From Rosistilla oblonga (lineage in GTDB: Bacteria; Planctomycetota; Planctomycetia; Pirellulales; Pirellulaceae), in contig NZ_CP036292.1 in NCBI RefSeq assembly GCF_007751715.1, positions 5,587,339 to 5,651,338 of the forward strand: DNA of 64,000 nt. The letters run 5' to 3'. Positions 54,786-63,007 of the stretch are shown here, piece by piece (position 1 is the first letter of the stretch; each line of letters opens with the position of its first letter). The translations under genes were made by a program, and so were the position numbers. A model generated the notes under the pieces. It searched no databases and was not told the DNA's origin. It worked only from the letters and a program-made list of their open reading frames with translations.

Positions 54786-56041
54786 TAGGAAGTTTTAATG
54801 GAAGGCGGTTGCAGCAGGCGATTATAGATTGTCGCCATCGTTTGCATCCGTTTGGCAAAACAAAAACGTTGCTCCACCGTCGCGCGGGCCGCTTGGCCCA
54901 GTTGCATCCGCAGCTCGGGCTGCCGAAGCAAGTCGCCGATCGCCGCCGATAACGCGACCAGATCACCACATGCGACCAAGCGACCATCGGTTTGCCCGTC
55001 GATCAATCGGGGAACGCCCGCGACACGGGTGGAAACGACCGGCACTTCATAAGCCATCGCTTCTAATAAAACGTTGGGCAACCCCTCCCGTAAACTGCTG
55101 AGCGCGTACAGATCCATCGCTTGATAATGCATGGCGGGTGAGGGAACAAATCCAGCCAATTGAATCCTATCTCTCAGATCCAGGTCGGCGATCTGTTGTT
55201 CCAGATCGCCCCGCGCCGGCCCCTCGCCAACGATGATCAATCCGACATCGATTCCAGCTCGGATCTGCTGGGCAACCGCATCGATCAACAGATCAAAACC
55301 TTTTTCGGGGGACAATCGCCCCACCGCGCCAACCAACAATTGAGACTCGCGCCACCCAAGCTCCCGCTTGGCCTGGGCTATCGATTGAGATCGCCGCGTT
55401 TGGCTCAGATCGATTGCATTGTCGACCAGCAGCAAGGATTCGGACTTCACTCCCATCCGCTTGCACGATTCCAACAGATCGGTGGAAACGCAGATCACCC
55501 GATCGCAGCGTCGCAGACACCAGCGATCGATGGCGTAATAGAGGGGTGTCTTCCAAGTCTTCAGCACCCAACCGTGGACTGTCGTCATCATCCGCAACCG
55601 ATGGGTTCGGCGCATCCAAATCCCGATGAGGTTGCTTTTGTAGTCATGCCCGTGCCAAATCAACGGCCTATCGCCGATCAAGGAGAGCAACTCGCTTACA
55701 CGTCGCACGATACCGCGATCGGTCGCTCCGAAATCGTCGATCGCCACTAGCGGCGCGTATGCGTCTTTGGCCCGCGCTTCGATCGATTCAAACCCATCAT
55801 CGGCAGGATCGCGAAAGTAGATACAGAGGCTGTCGTACCCAAGGTCGTCGAGAAAGCGAGGCGAATTGAGGATCGTCTTCTCCGGACCTCCCCCAGTACC
55901 ACTAACGACGCGGGTATGCAAAACCAACGGCCGCGAACCGGGCGTTGCGATCAACGCAGCCGCCTGCGAATTCAGCGACACCCCCGCTGGTGGTTTCAAT
56001 TCGGTCGACAGGGTATCGCTGGTCACTGGAAAAACATTCAA
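54782..56041 (-). CDS. Family 4 glycosyltransferase
   Basis: This is a 419-residue GT-B glycosyltransferase. The acceptor half starts LHTRVVSGTGGGPEKTI. The nucleotide-sugar half contains VGAVGRLSPEKGFDLLIDAV, VGEGPARGDLE and the EX7E-type segment SLREGLPNVLLEAMAYEVPV. It probably extends an exopolysaccharide repeat unit. The gene overlaps the downstream YdcF gene and follows the VanZ-like gene by 28 bp. Confidence 0.92.
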   Translation of the reverse strand: MNVFPVTSDTLSTELKPPAGVSLNSQAAALIATPGSRPLVLHTRVVSGTGGGPEKTILNSPRFLDDLGYDSLCIYFRDPADDGFESIEARAKDAYAPLVAIDDFGATDRGIVRRVSELLSLIGDRPLIWHGHDYKSNLIGIWMRRTHRLRMMTTVHGWVLKTWKTPLYYAIDRWCLRRCDRVICVSTDLLESCKRMGVKSESLLLVDNAIDLSQTRRSQSIAQAKRELGWRESQLLVGAVGRLSPEKGFDLLIDAVAQQIRAGIDVGLIIVGEGPARGDLEQQIADLDLRDRIQLAGFVPSPAMHYQAMDLYALSSLREGLPNVLLEAMAYEVPVVSTRVAGVPRLIDGQTDGRLVACGDLVALSAAIGDLLRQPELRMQLGQAARATVEQRFCFAKRMQTMATIYNRLLQPPSIKTSY

Positions 56042-56069
56042 TCAACGGACAGGGGAAAAATCGTCGGCG

Positions 56070-57500
56070 CTACCGATCCAGTCCAAATTGCGAGCCGTTG
56101 CGAGGCGAACCGGACGACAAGCCCCAGGTCACGATCGACCGATAAAAGCCCCAACCGCAGAGCGCTCCGCCCGTATAAATCAATACATCTGCCGCATCGG
56201 CATGAAAGGGAACCAGATAGACCTGGGCGACTTCTATGACACCACCCAATGCAACGACAAGAAATAACGACACGCAACAGGCAGCAAGTCCGGGAGGGGA
56301 ATCGCGATGCCCCGGGCGAGCGAAGAGGTTACCCAATGCGATCCCCAAAAGGCTGAACACGATCATCTTACCCAACAGATTCGAACCGGCCAAAAACTCG
56401 CTAGTGTAGTAGTATTTCACAAACGGAGCCGTCCAAAAATGGGACCACGCGGTGGCGATTTCCGCGGCGTTGGCGATCCGTTCGTAGCGTCCCAGGAATG
56501 CCATCACAACGGCCGCCAATACGGCCACAACGGCTGTCACACGTAGGGCCAGCCTGTCGTTGCAACGCGCGATCAGTCCCAATTGCAGCCCAATTGCCAT
56601 CCCCACCAGCCCGCCGCCCCAACCGCACAACACGTCTGCAAAGGTTGTGTAACGCGTGAAGATTGGGGCCTGCAGCAGTTCGATCAGGATCGGAAATCCG
56701 ATCAACAGCGATAAGCCTCGTTGCCGCCAGCCCGCCACGATCAACAGCAATCCGACCGGTAGCATACGGGCGGCGGAGAGCGTTAGGCTTAGCGCCAGGT
56801 GCAGCGTGACTCGCTGTGGATCGACAGAAACCATATTCAGTTCCGGCACCCAATCGAATCGTCCGGCCTGCCACTTTTCTCGCCAATCGGCCCCCGACAA
56901 CATAATGTCCAACGGTAAGACCGAATACGCGACCAACAGTGCCAAATACATCACCAACAACCAACCCGCGATCCGTTGTGATGAAGGCCCGTCCCAAGTC
57001 AGCCGACGGACTTGCCGCCACGCGGCGACAGCTGGGCGTCCAACGAACATCCAGGCCAGCGGTCCGATCGTGGCACCGATACAGCCCGCTGCGATATCGT
57101 TTTGGGATACGGTGCGACGCGGATACCACAATTGCAAGAATTCGATCGCCACGATCAGCGCATTGCCAAAAACGATGATGGCCAACAGCGACATGGCATA
57201 CCGCATCGTCATACGGCAGTCGCGATCGACGGCCCCGGCCAGCAGGAACCCAAACGGCAACGCCACCAAACCATTGGCGACCCAATCGGCTCGCCGATAG
57301 ACACTCAAATTCAACCACGGAATTTGCCGGAACCGCTCGATCGCTTCGGCAAGCGAAAGGGGCTGGAATTCCAACGGGACAATCGACGCATAGATCAATC
57401 CCAAAAACGCAAACACCCCCCCCCAGCCGAGCCAACAGCGGAGCCGACGATCAGCATCCTGGGCTTGTCGAAGCACGTTGATTTCGCGATCGTTTACCAT
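56070..57500 (-). CDS. VanZ-like membrane protein
   Basis: This 476-residue protein has about ten hydrophobic segments and a VanZ-type N-terminal part (RADWVANGLVALPFGFLLAG, then a Trp-Tyr-Pro-Arg-containing loop). VanZ-like proteins occur in many exopolysaccharide and exosortase loci, but their role is not defined. It follows the kinase-nucleotidyltransferase gene by 15 bp. ATG 57500 is preferred to the TTG at 57509. Confidence 0.8.
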   Translation of the reverse strand: MVNDREINVLRQAQDADRRLRCWLGWGGVFAFLGLIYASIVPLEFQPLSLAEAIERFRQIPWLNLSVYRRADWVANGLVALPFGFLLAGAVDRDCRMTMRYAMSLLAIIVFGNALIVAIEFLQLWYPRRTVSQNDIAAGCIGATIGPLAWMFVGRPAVAAWRQVRRLTWDGPSSQRIAGWLLVMYLALLVAYSVLPLDIMLSGADWREKWQAGRFDWVPELNMVSVDPQRVTLHLALSLTLSAARMLPVGLLLIVAGWRQRGLSLLIGFPILIELLQAPIFTRYTTFADVLCGWGGGLVGMAIGLQLGLIARCNDRLALRVTAVVAVLAAVVMAFLGRYERIANAAEIATAWSHFWTAPFVKYYYTSEFLAGSNLLGKMIVFSLLGIALGNLFARPGHRDSPPGLAACCVSLFLVVALGGVIEVAQVYLVPFHADAADVLIYTGGALCGWGFYRSIVTWGLSSGSPRNGSQFGLDR

Positions 57501-57515
57501 GGAAGTCAACGTGGA

Positions 57516-59714
57516 TCAAACATCCTTGGCAAATTGGATGCGTTTAGTCCAAGTCAGCGGATCCAACCAGGTTCGAATCCGCGGCAACGGATAATGCTCC
57601 ATCTTCCACATCGCGAAGCGGCGGCTTCTGGAACGCAACGTGGGGCCGTCGGGAATGGTGGCTCGCCGCATGTCCCTGTACAATCGCCGGTGCCGCAACC
57701 TTTCTGGACTTTCCTGCAGCAACAGCTGACAAAATTCCTGCGGCTGGCCACGCCCAACAAGATCGGCCACCAATAGCAGCACCGTTGCCACAGCCCGACC
57801 GATGCCAAGCTCAGTGGTTCGTCGCGCAAACTGATCCCAATCGAATGAAGACACAGAGCCCCCGAGCGAATCTTCAGGCCGGCCTTCGATCAAGCAATAG
57901 ATATCCCACAGATCTCGATAGGCGCGACGAAATTCACCGGTATGGGCAAGATTTATGATTGCATGGATGGTTCGATCGACAGGATCAAGGATGTGGAATG
58001 GACTATCGGAAATCGGCGTCGCTCGTTCAATGAAAGCGTGGGCGCAGAAGCTGTTCGGATCCGCCATTGGCAGTAACCGGAAGTGAACGTCCAGTTCGAT
58101 TCGTCGATAAGGATGACTGACCGGAGGCGTTTCGTGCAACCAACGCCGATAGTATCGAACATCCGCCTCCGACAACTCATAACTGGCTGAGTATCCTGCG
58201 TCGGCTAACACCTTTTCGACCGACGCAAGCGAATTCTCCGGAACCAGTAGATCGAGATCGTTAGTGATCCGCCCTCTAGCCCATGGAAGGTCGGCAGCGA
58301 TGTAGGCGGCACCTTTTAATAAGACGATTCGGTTGCAAACCGCAGGCAGCAACTGCTGCAGATGCAGCAATTCAAATTCGATCGATTTGCGAACTAAATC
58401 CTCGCATTGATTTTCTCGAATCAAAACCCGTCGAACGACATCGGGCAACGATGCGAGCCCGTCGCCGGACAACTGCCGTGCGATCCGCGGCAACAACTCG
58501 GTGTGACTTGCGATCAACACCAATTGGTCCCACTGCTTCAACGTCAATCCGACAACCGAATCCGGATCGTGCAGGGCGTCGACCAACATTCGCAGGCCCG
58601 GAGCGACGTCGTCGGTAGACCTTGCCAGATAACTTTTGTTTTGTGTCGGCAACGCTTCCGATTCAGTGATTTGGTGCGAAGCAGCGTCATTGTCCGCTGG
58701 CTCCAGCACGATCGCTGATTCGCCAACATCCGCCGATTTTGCAGCGACTGTTGAACGCTCGCCTCCCGTCACGCATGGCAACGCATCGATCAACGGATCG
58801 TGTCGCAAGAATTTTTCAGCGTCCGCGGCGTCTTCGTAGACGAGTTCAAACGCGGGCACACGTTTCGCTAGCTCGACGGTTGTTTCGAAACCTCGTTTAC
58901 CGAGCGAGCGAAAGTTGAGCCCGTACTGCGAAAGTCGCGAAAACAATGTCCCTCGCTCGATCGGATTCAATTCCGGCTTCGCATCCGCAACACGGCGTGG
59001 GAACACGATCGCGACGGGAGCAAAACGTTGACCGGACAACTCCCGCGTTTCCTCGGTTGGCAACAGATGGGCGACCCGCACCGGTGGATCGAGAATCCGT
59101 CCCGAGGGACCAAAGATGGCCCGTTCGCCATAACGCTGGGACATCATCTCCAGCGAATGCCCTTTTAAGATCGTCGGGCGCCCGAGTCCAGTTAGATGAA
59201 AATCGTCGAGATCAAACAGCGAGATCTCGTCACTCAACAGCCCCCAGCCCGACATCATCAACGTCGACGCCAGCGTACTTTTACCCGCCCCCGACAGTCC
59301 TGGGAAAACGATTGCCCCGCCGTTTCCCCCCGGCCGCACTGCTGCGGCTGCGTGAACTGCCAACGCATCATCCGCACCGCGAAAAATGCAGTGGCTGAAG
59401 ATCCACTCGATCGCCCCAACGGTCAGCCGTTTGGGCCACTGATGCCAAACCTGACCATTGACCGTCGAAATCACAGTTCGTCTGCCACGCAGGATTCCCG
59501 GATCGTGTCGAACCCGGAACGTCGAAAAGTCTGCTGGCCCCCGTAGAGGATGGTGGGGATACAGCCGATGCACGCCAGTAGCGATTTCAGCAATGGGGGA
59601 CTGCAACCGAAATTCACAGGGCCCCAGCGTCAACCCAATCCCGTCCCCTTTTAAGCGTTCCGCAATGTCGCGGGGCGTCGCCTCACCAATTCTCAATTTG
59701 TCGCTTCCAAGCAA
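57516..59714 (-). CDS. HprK-related kinase A fused to nucleotidyltransferase
   Basis: This is a 732-residue fusion. The N-terminal half (to about 330) resembles HPr kinase/phosphorylase relatives: a P-loop GLSGAGKSTLAST near residue 138, then LLSDEISLFDLD and FHLTGLGRPTI. The C-terminal half (from about 370) is a nucleotidyltransferase-fold protein with the site RITNDLDLLVPENS near residue 484. The two are usually separate neighbouring genes (HprK_rel_A and the NTP_transf_5 type, from memory) in exosortase-linked loci. The kinase target is unknown. The gene overlaps the PqqD-like gene by 22 bp. Confidence 0.85.
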   Translation of the reverse strand: MLGSDKLRIGEATPRDIAERLKGDGIGLTLGPCEFRLQSPIAEIATGVHRLYPHHPLRGPADFSTFRVRHDPGILRGRRTVISTVNGQVWHQWPKRLTVGAIEWIFSHCIFRGADDALAVHAAAAVRPGGNGGAIVFPGLSGAGKSTLASTLMMSGWGLLSDEISLFDLDDFHLTGLGRPTILKGHSLEMMSQRYGERAIFGPSGRILDPPVRVAHLLPTEETRELSGQRFAPVAIVFPRRVADAKPELNPIERGTLFSRLSQYGLNFRSLGKRGFETTVELAKRVPAFELVYEDAADAEKFLRHDPLIDALPCVTGGERSTVAAKSADVGESAIVLEPADNDAASHQITESEALPTQNKSYLARSTDDVAPGLRMLVDALHDPDSVVGLTLKQWDQLVLIASHTELLPRIARQLSGDGLASLPDVVRRVLIRENQCEDLVRKSIEFELLHLQQLLPAVCNRIVLLKGAAYIAADLPWARGRITNDLDLLVPENSLASVEKVLADAGYSASYELSEADVRYYRRWLHETPPVSHPYRRIELDVHFRLLPMADPNSFCAHAFIERATPISDSPFHILDPVDRTIHAIINLAHTGEFRRAYRDLWDIYCLIEGRPEDSLGGSVSSFDWDQFARRTTELGIGRAVATVLLLVADLVGRGQPQEFCQLLLQESPERLRHRRLYRDMRRATIPDGPTLRSRSRRFAMWKMEHYPLPRIRTWLDPLTWTKRIQFAKDV

Positions 59715-60004
59715 ACGATTCCAACGTGCGCCAATTGAGCTATAGATTCTTCAGTGTACTGAAGCAACCGTTGGTCGATGGGAAGATCGAGCGAAGCAGC
59801 CACCAGACGTACCAAAACGTCCATGTCAATGGCAGTATGATTCATCTCGCAAAGCGTACGGAGAATCTGAGCATCGATCGCATTCAACATATAGGAATCT
59901 GAATACAGCGAGTTGTAGACAGCGAATTCGTGTTCGGAGAGTGGTTCGAGCACCACGTCTTTCACTATCATCCGCCAACGAGAAGAAGTGTCCAATGACT
60001 TCAT
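59693..60004 (-). CDS. PqqD-like peptide-binding protein
   Basis: This 103-residue protein has the winged-helix PqqD-like layout: a short strand region, then SDSYMLNAIDAQILRTLCEM and a helical region with LLQYTEESIAQLAHVGIVCL. PqqD proteins bind leader peptides of modified precursors. It fits the 'HPr-rel-A system PqqD family' noted in exosortase loci. It overlaps the kinase gene by 22 bp and lies 90 bp downstream of a 68-aa peptide gene, its possible client. Confidence 0.8.
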   Translation of the reverse strand: MKSLDTSSRWRMIVKDVVLEPLSEHEFAVYNSLYSDSYMLNAIDAQILRTLCEMNHTAIDMDVLVRLVAASLDLPIDQRLLQYTEESIAQLAHVGIVCLEATN

Positions 60005-60094
60005 TGGCTAAAATGACTCCCGGAACATTCATGCCCTACTTGCGGAATGGTTATTGTGTCAACTCAACCGCAGTCCCAAATACCGTCGGGGGTT

Positions 60095-60301
60095 CTACGC
60101 TGTACTCGGACCAGAAGCTTTCGAGCCGGTACCGTCAGCATAGGCTGTTTGAGCGGATCCGGCCACGATCAATGGACTCCCCATCATTGCGGCGGCAAGC
60201 AGCATCCGACGGCGTTGCTTCATCGATTTGATATTATCGGAGTCCGAAAACAGGCATTCGTCTTCCGATTTGATCGGTAGATTCTCTTTTTTCTCGTTCA
60301 T
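60095..60301 (-). CDS. 68-aa exported peptide, candidate precursor
   Basis: The predicted peptide has an acidic N-terminal stretch (KSEDECLFSDSDNIKS), then a twin-arginine-like signal sequence (KQRRRMLLAAAMMGSPLIV, ending SAQTAYA). It ends with a 13-residue Gly/Ser-rich tail DGTGSKASGPSTA. If cleaved after AYA, only this tail would be released. A shorter start at MKQRRRM is possible. The gene is first in the same-strand series with PqqD-like and kinase genes. Coding is supported by layout rather than by homology I can recall. Confidence 0.6.
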   Translation of the reverse strand: MNEKKENLPIKSEDECLFSDSDNIKSMKQRRRMLLAAAMMGSPLIVAGSAQTAYADGTGSKASGPSTA

Positions 60302-60637
60302 AGCATCACTTTGCAGAAGACGGGAAGGGGAACGAAACGGTAGATCGATCGTCGAAAGGAAGTTGCGGCATTATACCAAAGGAGGGGCGGGACGTCAGCC
60401 ACTTACCACAAAAATTGAGACGTTCACGCCTAATGATAGACAGGCGACGGACGGGTTGCACCCGAATTCCGCGTTAGACCAAGCGGTTTTGGCAGTCGCA
60501 AACAGCAACCGCGGAGCACAAACAGAGGCTCTCGGTCGATAGTCAGACCGTTGCGTCTGCTGGCAGCAACATCAAAGTTCAGCCGAGCGATCGACTGCTC
60601 ATCAATTGCACTGTTCATGCAACGTCCCGCGTGTGAT
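60302..60637. other. Upstream region of the peptide gene
   Basis: This 336-bp gap probably holds the promoter of the peptide-PqqD-kinase series. It is richer in A and T than the surroundings. No confident promoter, repeat or gene was recognised. Confidence 0.4.
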
Positions 60638-61801
60638 TCATTCGTTGGGTAGGATCCGAGTGCGAAATTGCGCCGCCTTGGCTTGCCAACTCTCATCGGC
60701 GAGCCGCGCCGCAAGCCGCTGATTTCTTTCCGTCGATCCGGCCCTGCTTTGCTGCAGCGCTTGCAGCGTCGCGGCGACAAAGTCTTGTTCGTTGACGACC
60801 ATCTGCAAACAATCACTCCAAGGTTGAACCGCCGGGAGATCGGCCGCGACGACGGGAACACCTGTCGCCAGATATTCCTTCAATTTCAAAGGTTGCATCG
60901 CGCGCGTGACGGGCAGGTCGGCATAAGGCATGATCAGCACCGATGCCTGCCGGGCCAACGCTGGCAATTGAACAAACGGGACTGGACCGATCGCTGCGAT
61001 CCGCGGATGCGACAACAGTCGCGGATCGGGATCCTGGTGAGGCCCCGCCAGCACGATCGTTCCCGCGGCGAGCCGATCGGCTAAGGCGAGGACCCAATCG
61101 GCATTCATCCGCCGGTCGACCACGCCCCAAAACAGTGCCAGCGGCCGGGGGAGGGAGGCGATTTCTGCCGGCGCCTCCTCAGTCGGTTGCGCCCAGAAAT
61201 CGCAATCGACGCCGTGGGTCAAGACCGAGACATCGGGGTGCAGGGGGCGAATCGCAGCGGCGAGATTTTCCGAAGCGGCGACAACACAATCGACTCTTTC
61301 TAACAGCGAGCGTTCCATCGTCCGCATCGCAGCGGCGGAGAGTCCGGGCCAGACGGAAAAATCATCGACGCAGTAGTAGACCCAGCGGCGAACCGGCAGG
61401 CGCCCGACAAGATCGGCAACGATCGGAATCGTCGTCACCGCCACCGCCCCATCGGAGACGTCGTGCAACTGCCGCGTCAGCAGCCGAGCGTTCAGGGCTC
61501 GGTCCCAACGGTGCGACATCCAGGGCCACATCCTGGGATTGAGCACCGCCAAATTTTCTGGACAGGTTTCGCCCCTTCGGGAGGTCTCGGTCGACCACCA
61601 GTCCCGCAGTTTCCCACCTCCGCGACGAAGCGTCAGCAAGTCCAGCCGAGGCGGCCGCATACCGATGGTATTAACCCAGGTCGCGGAGAGCTCGGGCAAC
61701 AGCTTACCAACCAGATGTTGACAGCTGCTCGGATGCCGCCCCCAATCATCGGAAAAGACAATCAGCGAATCGTCACGTCCGTCCAGTGGAAATTGAGACA
61801 T
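60638..61801 (-). CDS. GT-B glycosyltransferase
   Basis: This glycosyltransferase of about 387 residues has the two-domain GT-B form. It shows WVYYCVDDFSVWPGLSAAAM, VDCVVAASENLAAAIRPLHP, VLTHGVDCDFW, and a C-terminal donor site MPYADLPVTRAMQPLKLKEY followed by LATGVPVVAADLP. It is likely an exopolysaccharide sugar transferase. The start is uncertain: ATG 61801 (MSQFPLD) or ATG 61834. Confidence 0.87.
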   Translation of the reverse strand: MSQFPLDGRDDSLIVFSDDWGRHPSSCQHLVGKLLPELSATWVNTIGMRPPRLDLLTLRRGGGKLRDWWSTETSRRGETCPENLAVLNPRMWPWMSHRWDRALNARLLTRQLHDVSDGAVAVTTIPIVADLVGRLPVRRWVYYCVDDFSVWPGLSAAAMRTMERSLLERVDCVVAASENLAAAIRPLHPDVSVLTHGVDCDFWAQPTEEAPAEIASLPRPLALFWGVVDRRMNADWVLALADRLAAGTIVLAGPHQDPDPRLLSHPRIAAIGPVPFVQLPALARQASVLIMPYADLPVTRAMQPLKLKEYLATGVPVVAADLPAVQPWSDCLQMVVNEQDFVAATLQALQQSRAGSTERNQRLAARLADESWQAKAAQFRTRILPNE

Positions 61802-61877
61802 CGGATCCAGGCTAGAACGCGGGCTTAGTAGCATTTCAATCGATTCCAAGAGGCGAACGGGTGCAACAAAGCGTTCA

Positions 61878-62391
61878 CTAGCGAACCCCTTCAACAATTA
61901 AGAAATCCGATCGTTCGACTTGCTCGATATCGGGGATTCGGCTGTCATGGAACGCGTGTCTCCGGACTTCGCGGAACCCGGAATCGGAAAACAAGGCCGT
62001 CAATTGGACCTCGTCGTACTGCCACTTGTGAAAATGTCCCATCGAACCGAGCAGACGTCGCCTAGTGCAGATGTCGCGGAAATACATCCGCACGTGGTCG
62101 TCCAGCGAACAGGCTTCACGCTCCAGGGGAGGCCTCGCCAACTGCTCATCCAATTTCCGTAAATATTCACGCCAAAACGCCTCACCATCGGGAACGCAAA
62201 TCCGCAACACTCCCCCTGGTTTCAGCACGCGTAAGCATTCCCGCGTGAGCCGAGAAGCGGCGTCGCGTTCGAGGTGCTCCCAAAGCTCACCCGCGTAAAT
62301 CGCATCCACAATTCTGTCTGAGTAGGGTCGTGGCCCCAACAGGTTTAGCACTTTCGTGCTGCTACTAAACCCGGCCGGGGGGGCACTCCTA
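61878..62391 (-). pseudogene. 5'-truncated SAM methyltransferase
   Basis: The frame encodes the C-terminal two thirds of a class I methyltransferase (IYAGELWEHLERDAASRLTR, then ECLRVLKPGGVLRICVPDG). The SAM-binding glycine motif that should precede it is missing. A stop codon lies just upstream at about 62392, and the only starts are a GTG at 62351 and later codons. The break coincides with a hairpin (GTTTAG...CTAAAC) and a run of seven C residues. It is likely a decayed gene. Confidence 0.65.
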
Positions 62392-63007
62392 ACAATTCGT
62401 CATCAGGTGATCTACCGGCGACGCCCACGACGCCAATTTCGCACGCATGCTCCTATCCACATTTACCCAACCCTCAGGCTGAATCGGCCCACAACCTAAA
62501 TTAAGACGAATGGGCAATCTTCATATCCTCGTGGAGTAATGATGCAAATTGGTTGGACTGTATCCTCTGCAATTCCCTGTTTGCTAGCCGTTGGCCACAC
62601 CAAGCTGACTCTGAATAGTCCACTACGAGGCGAGAGATTCGATGCAAAGCCCATGAAACACCTCCCCCGCCCTCACCGAAGCGCTCGAGCAAAGCTTCAA
62701 CGATTCCGCATGTCGCACGGTTCCTGCGCCCCCCTTTGCATCGCTAGCGGAAAAAGTCAACTTCGTTTCCAAGCAGATCCTTGCACCAGGAGTTGAGCAA
62801 CATAACGCAAACTTGATTTGCTCGTATTCTACGGAAATACATGAGTGGCGAATTTCTCGCGGCGAAGAAGAACGCGGCTTATCCAGAGGGCGATTCTCGT
62901 CGTCGAGAGTGTCAAAACTCGCGAAAAAGATCAAATCCACCCGCACAGAGCTGACCGTGAATCATAACGTAGGTCCAACCGACCTCAGTGGCTCTTGGTT
63001 CGCCGTT
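62392..63007. other. Gene-free stretch
   Basis: This 616-bp stretch lies between the truncated methyltransferase and the GT10-like gene. Short open frames exist on both strands, but none has a ribosome site or recognisable sequence. It may contain the decayed 5' part of the methyltransferase region. Confidence 0.45.
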
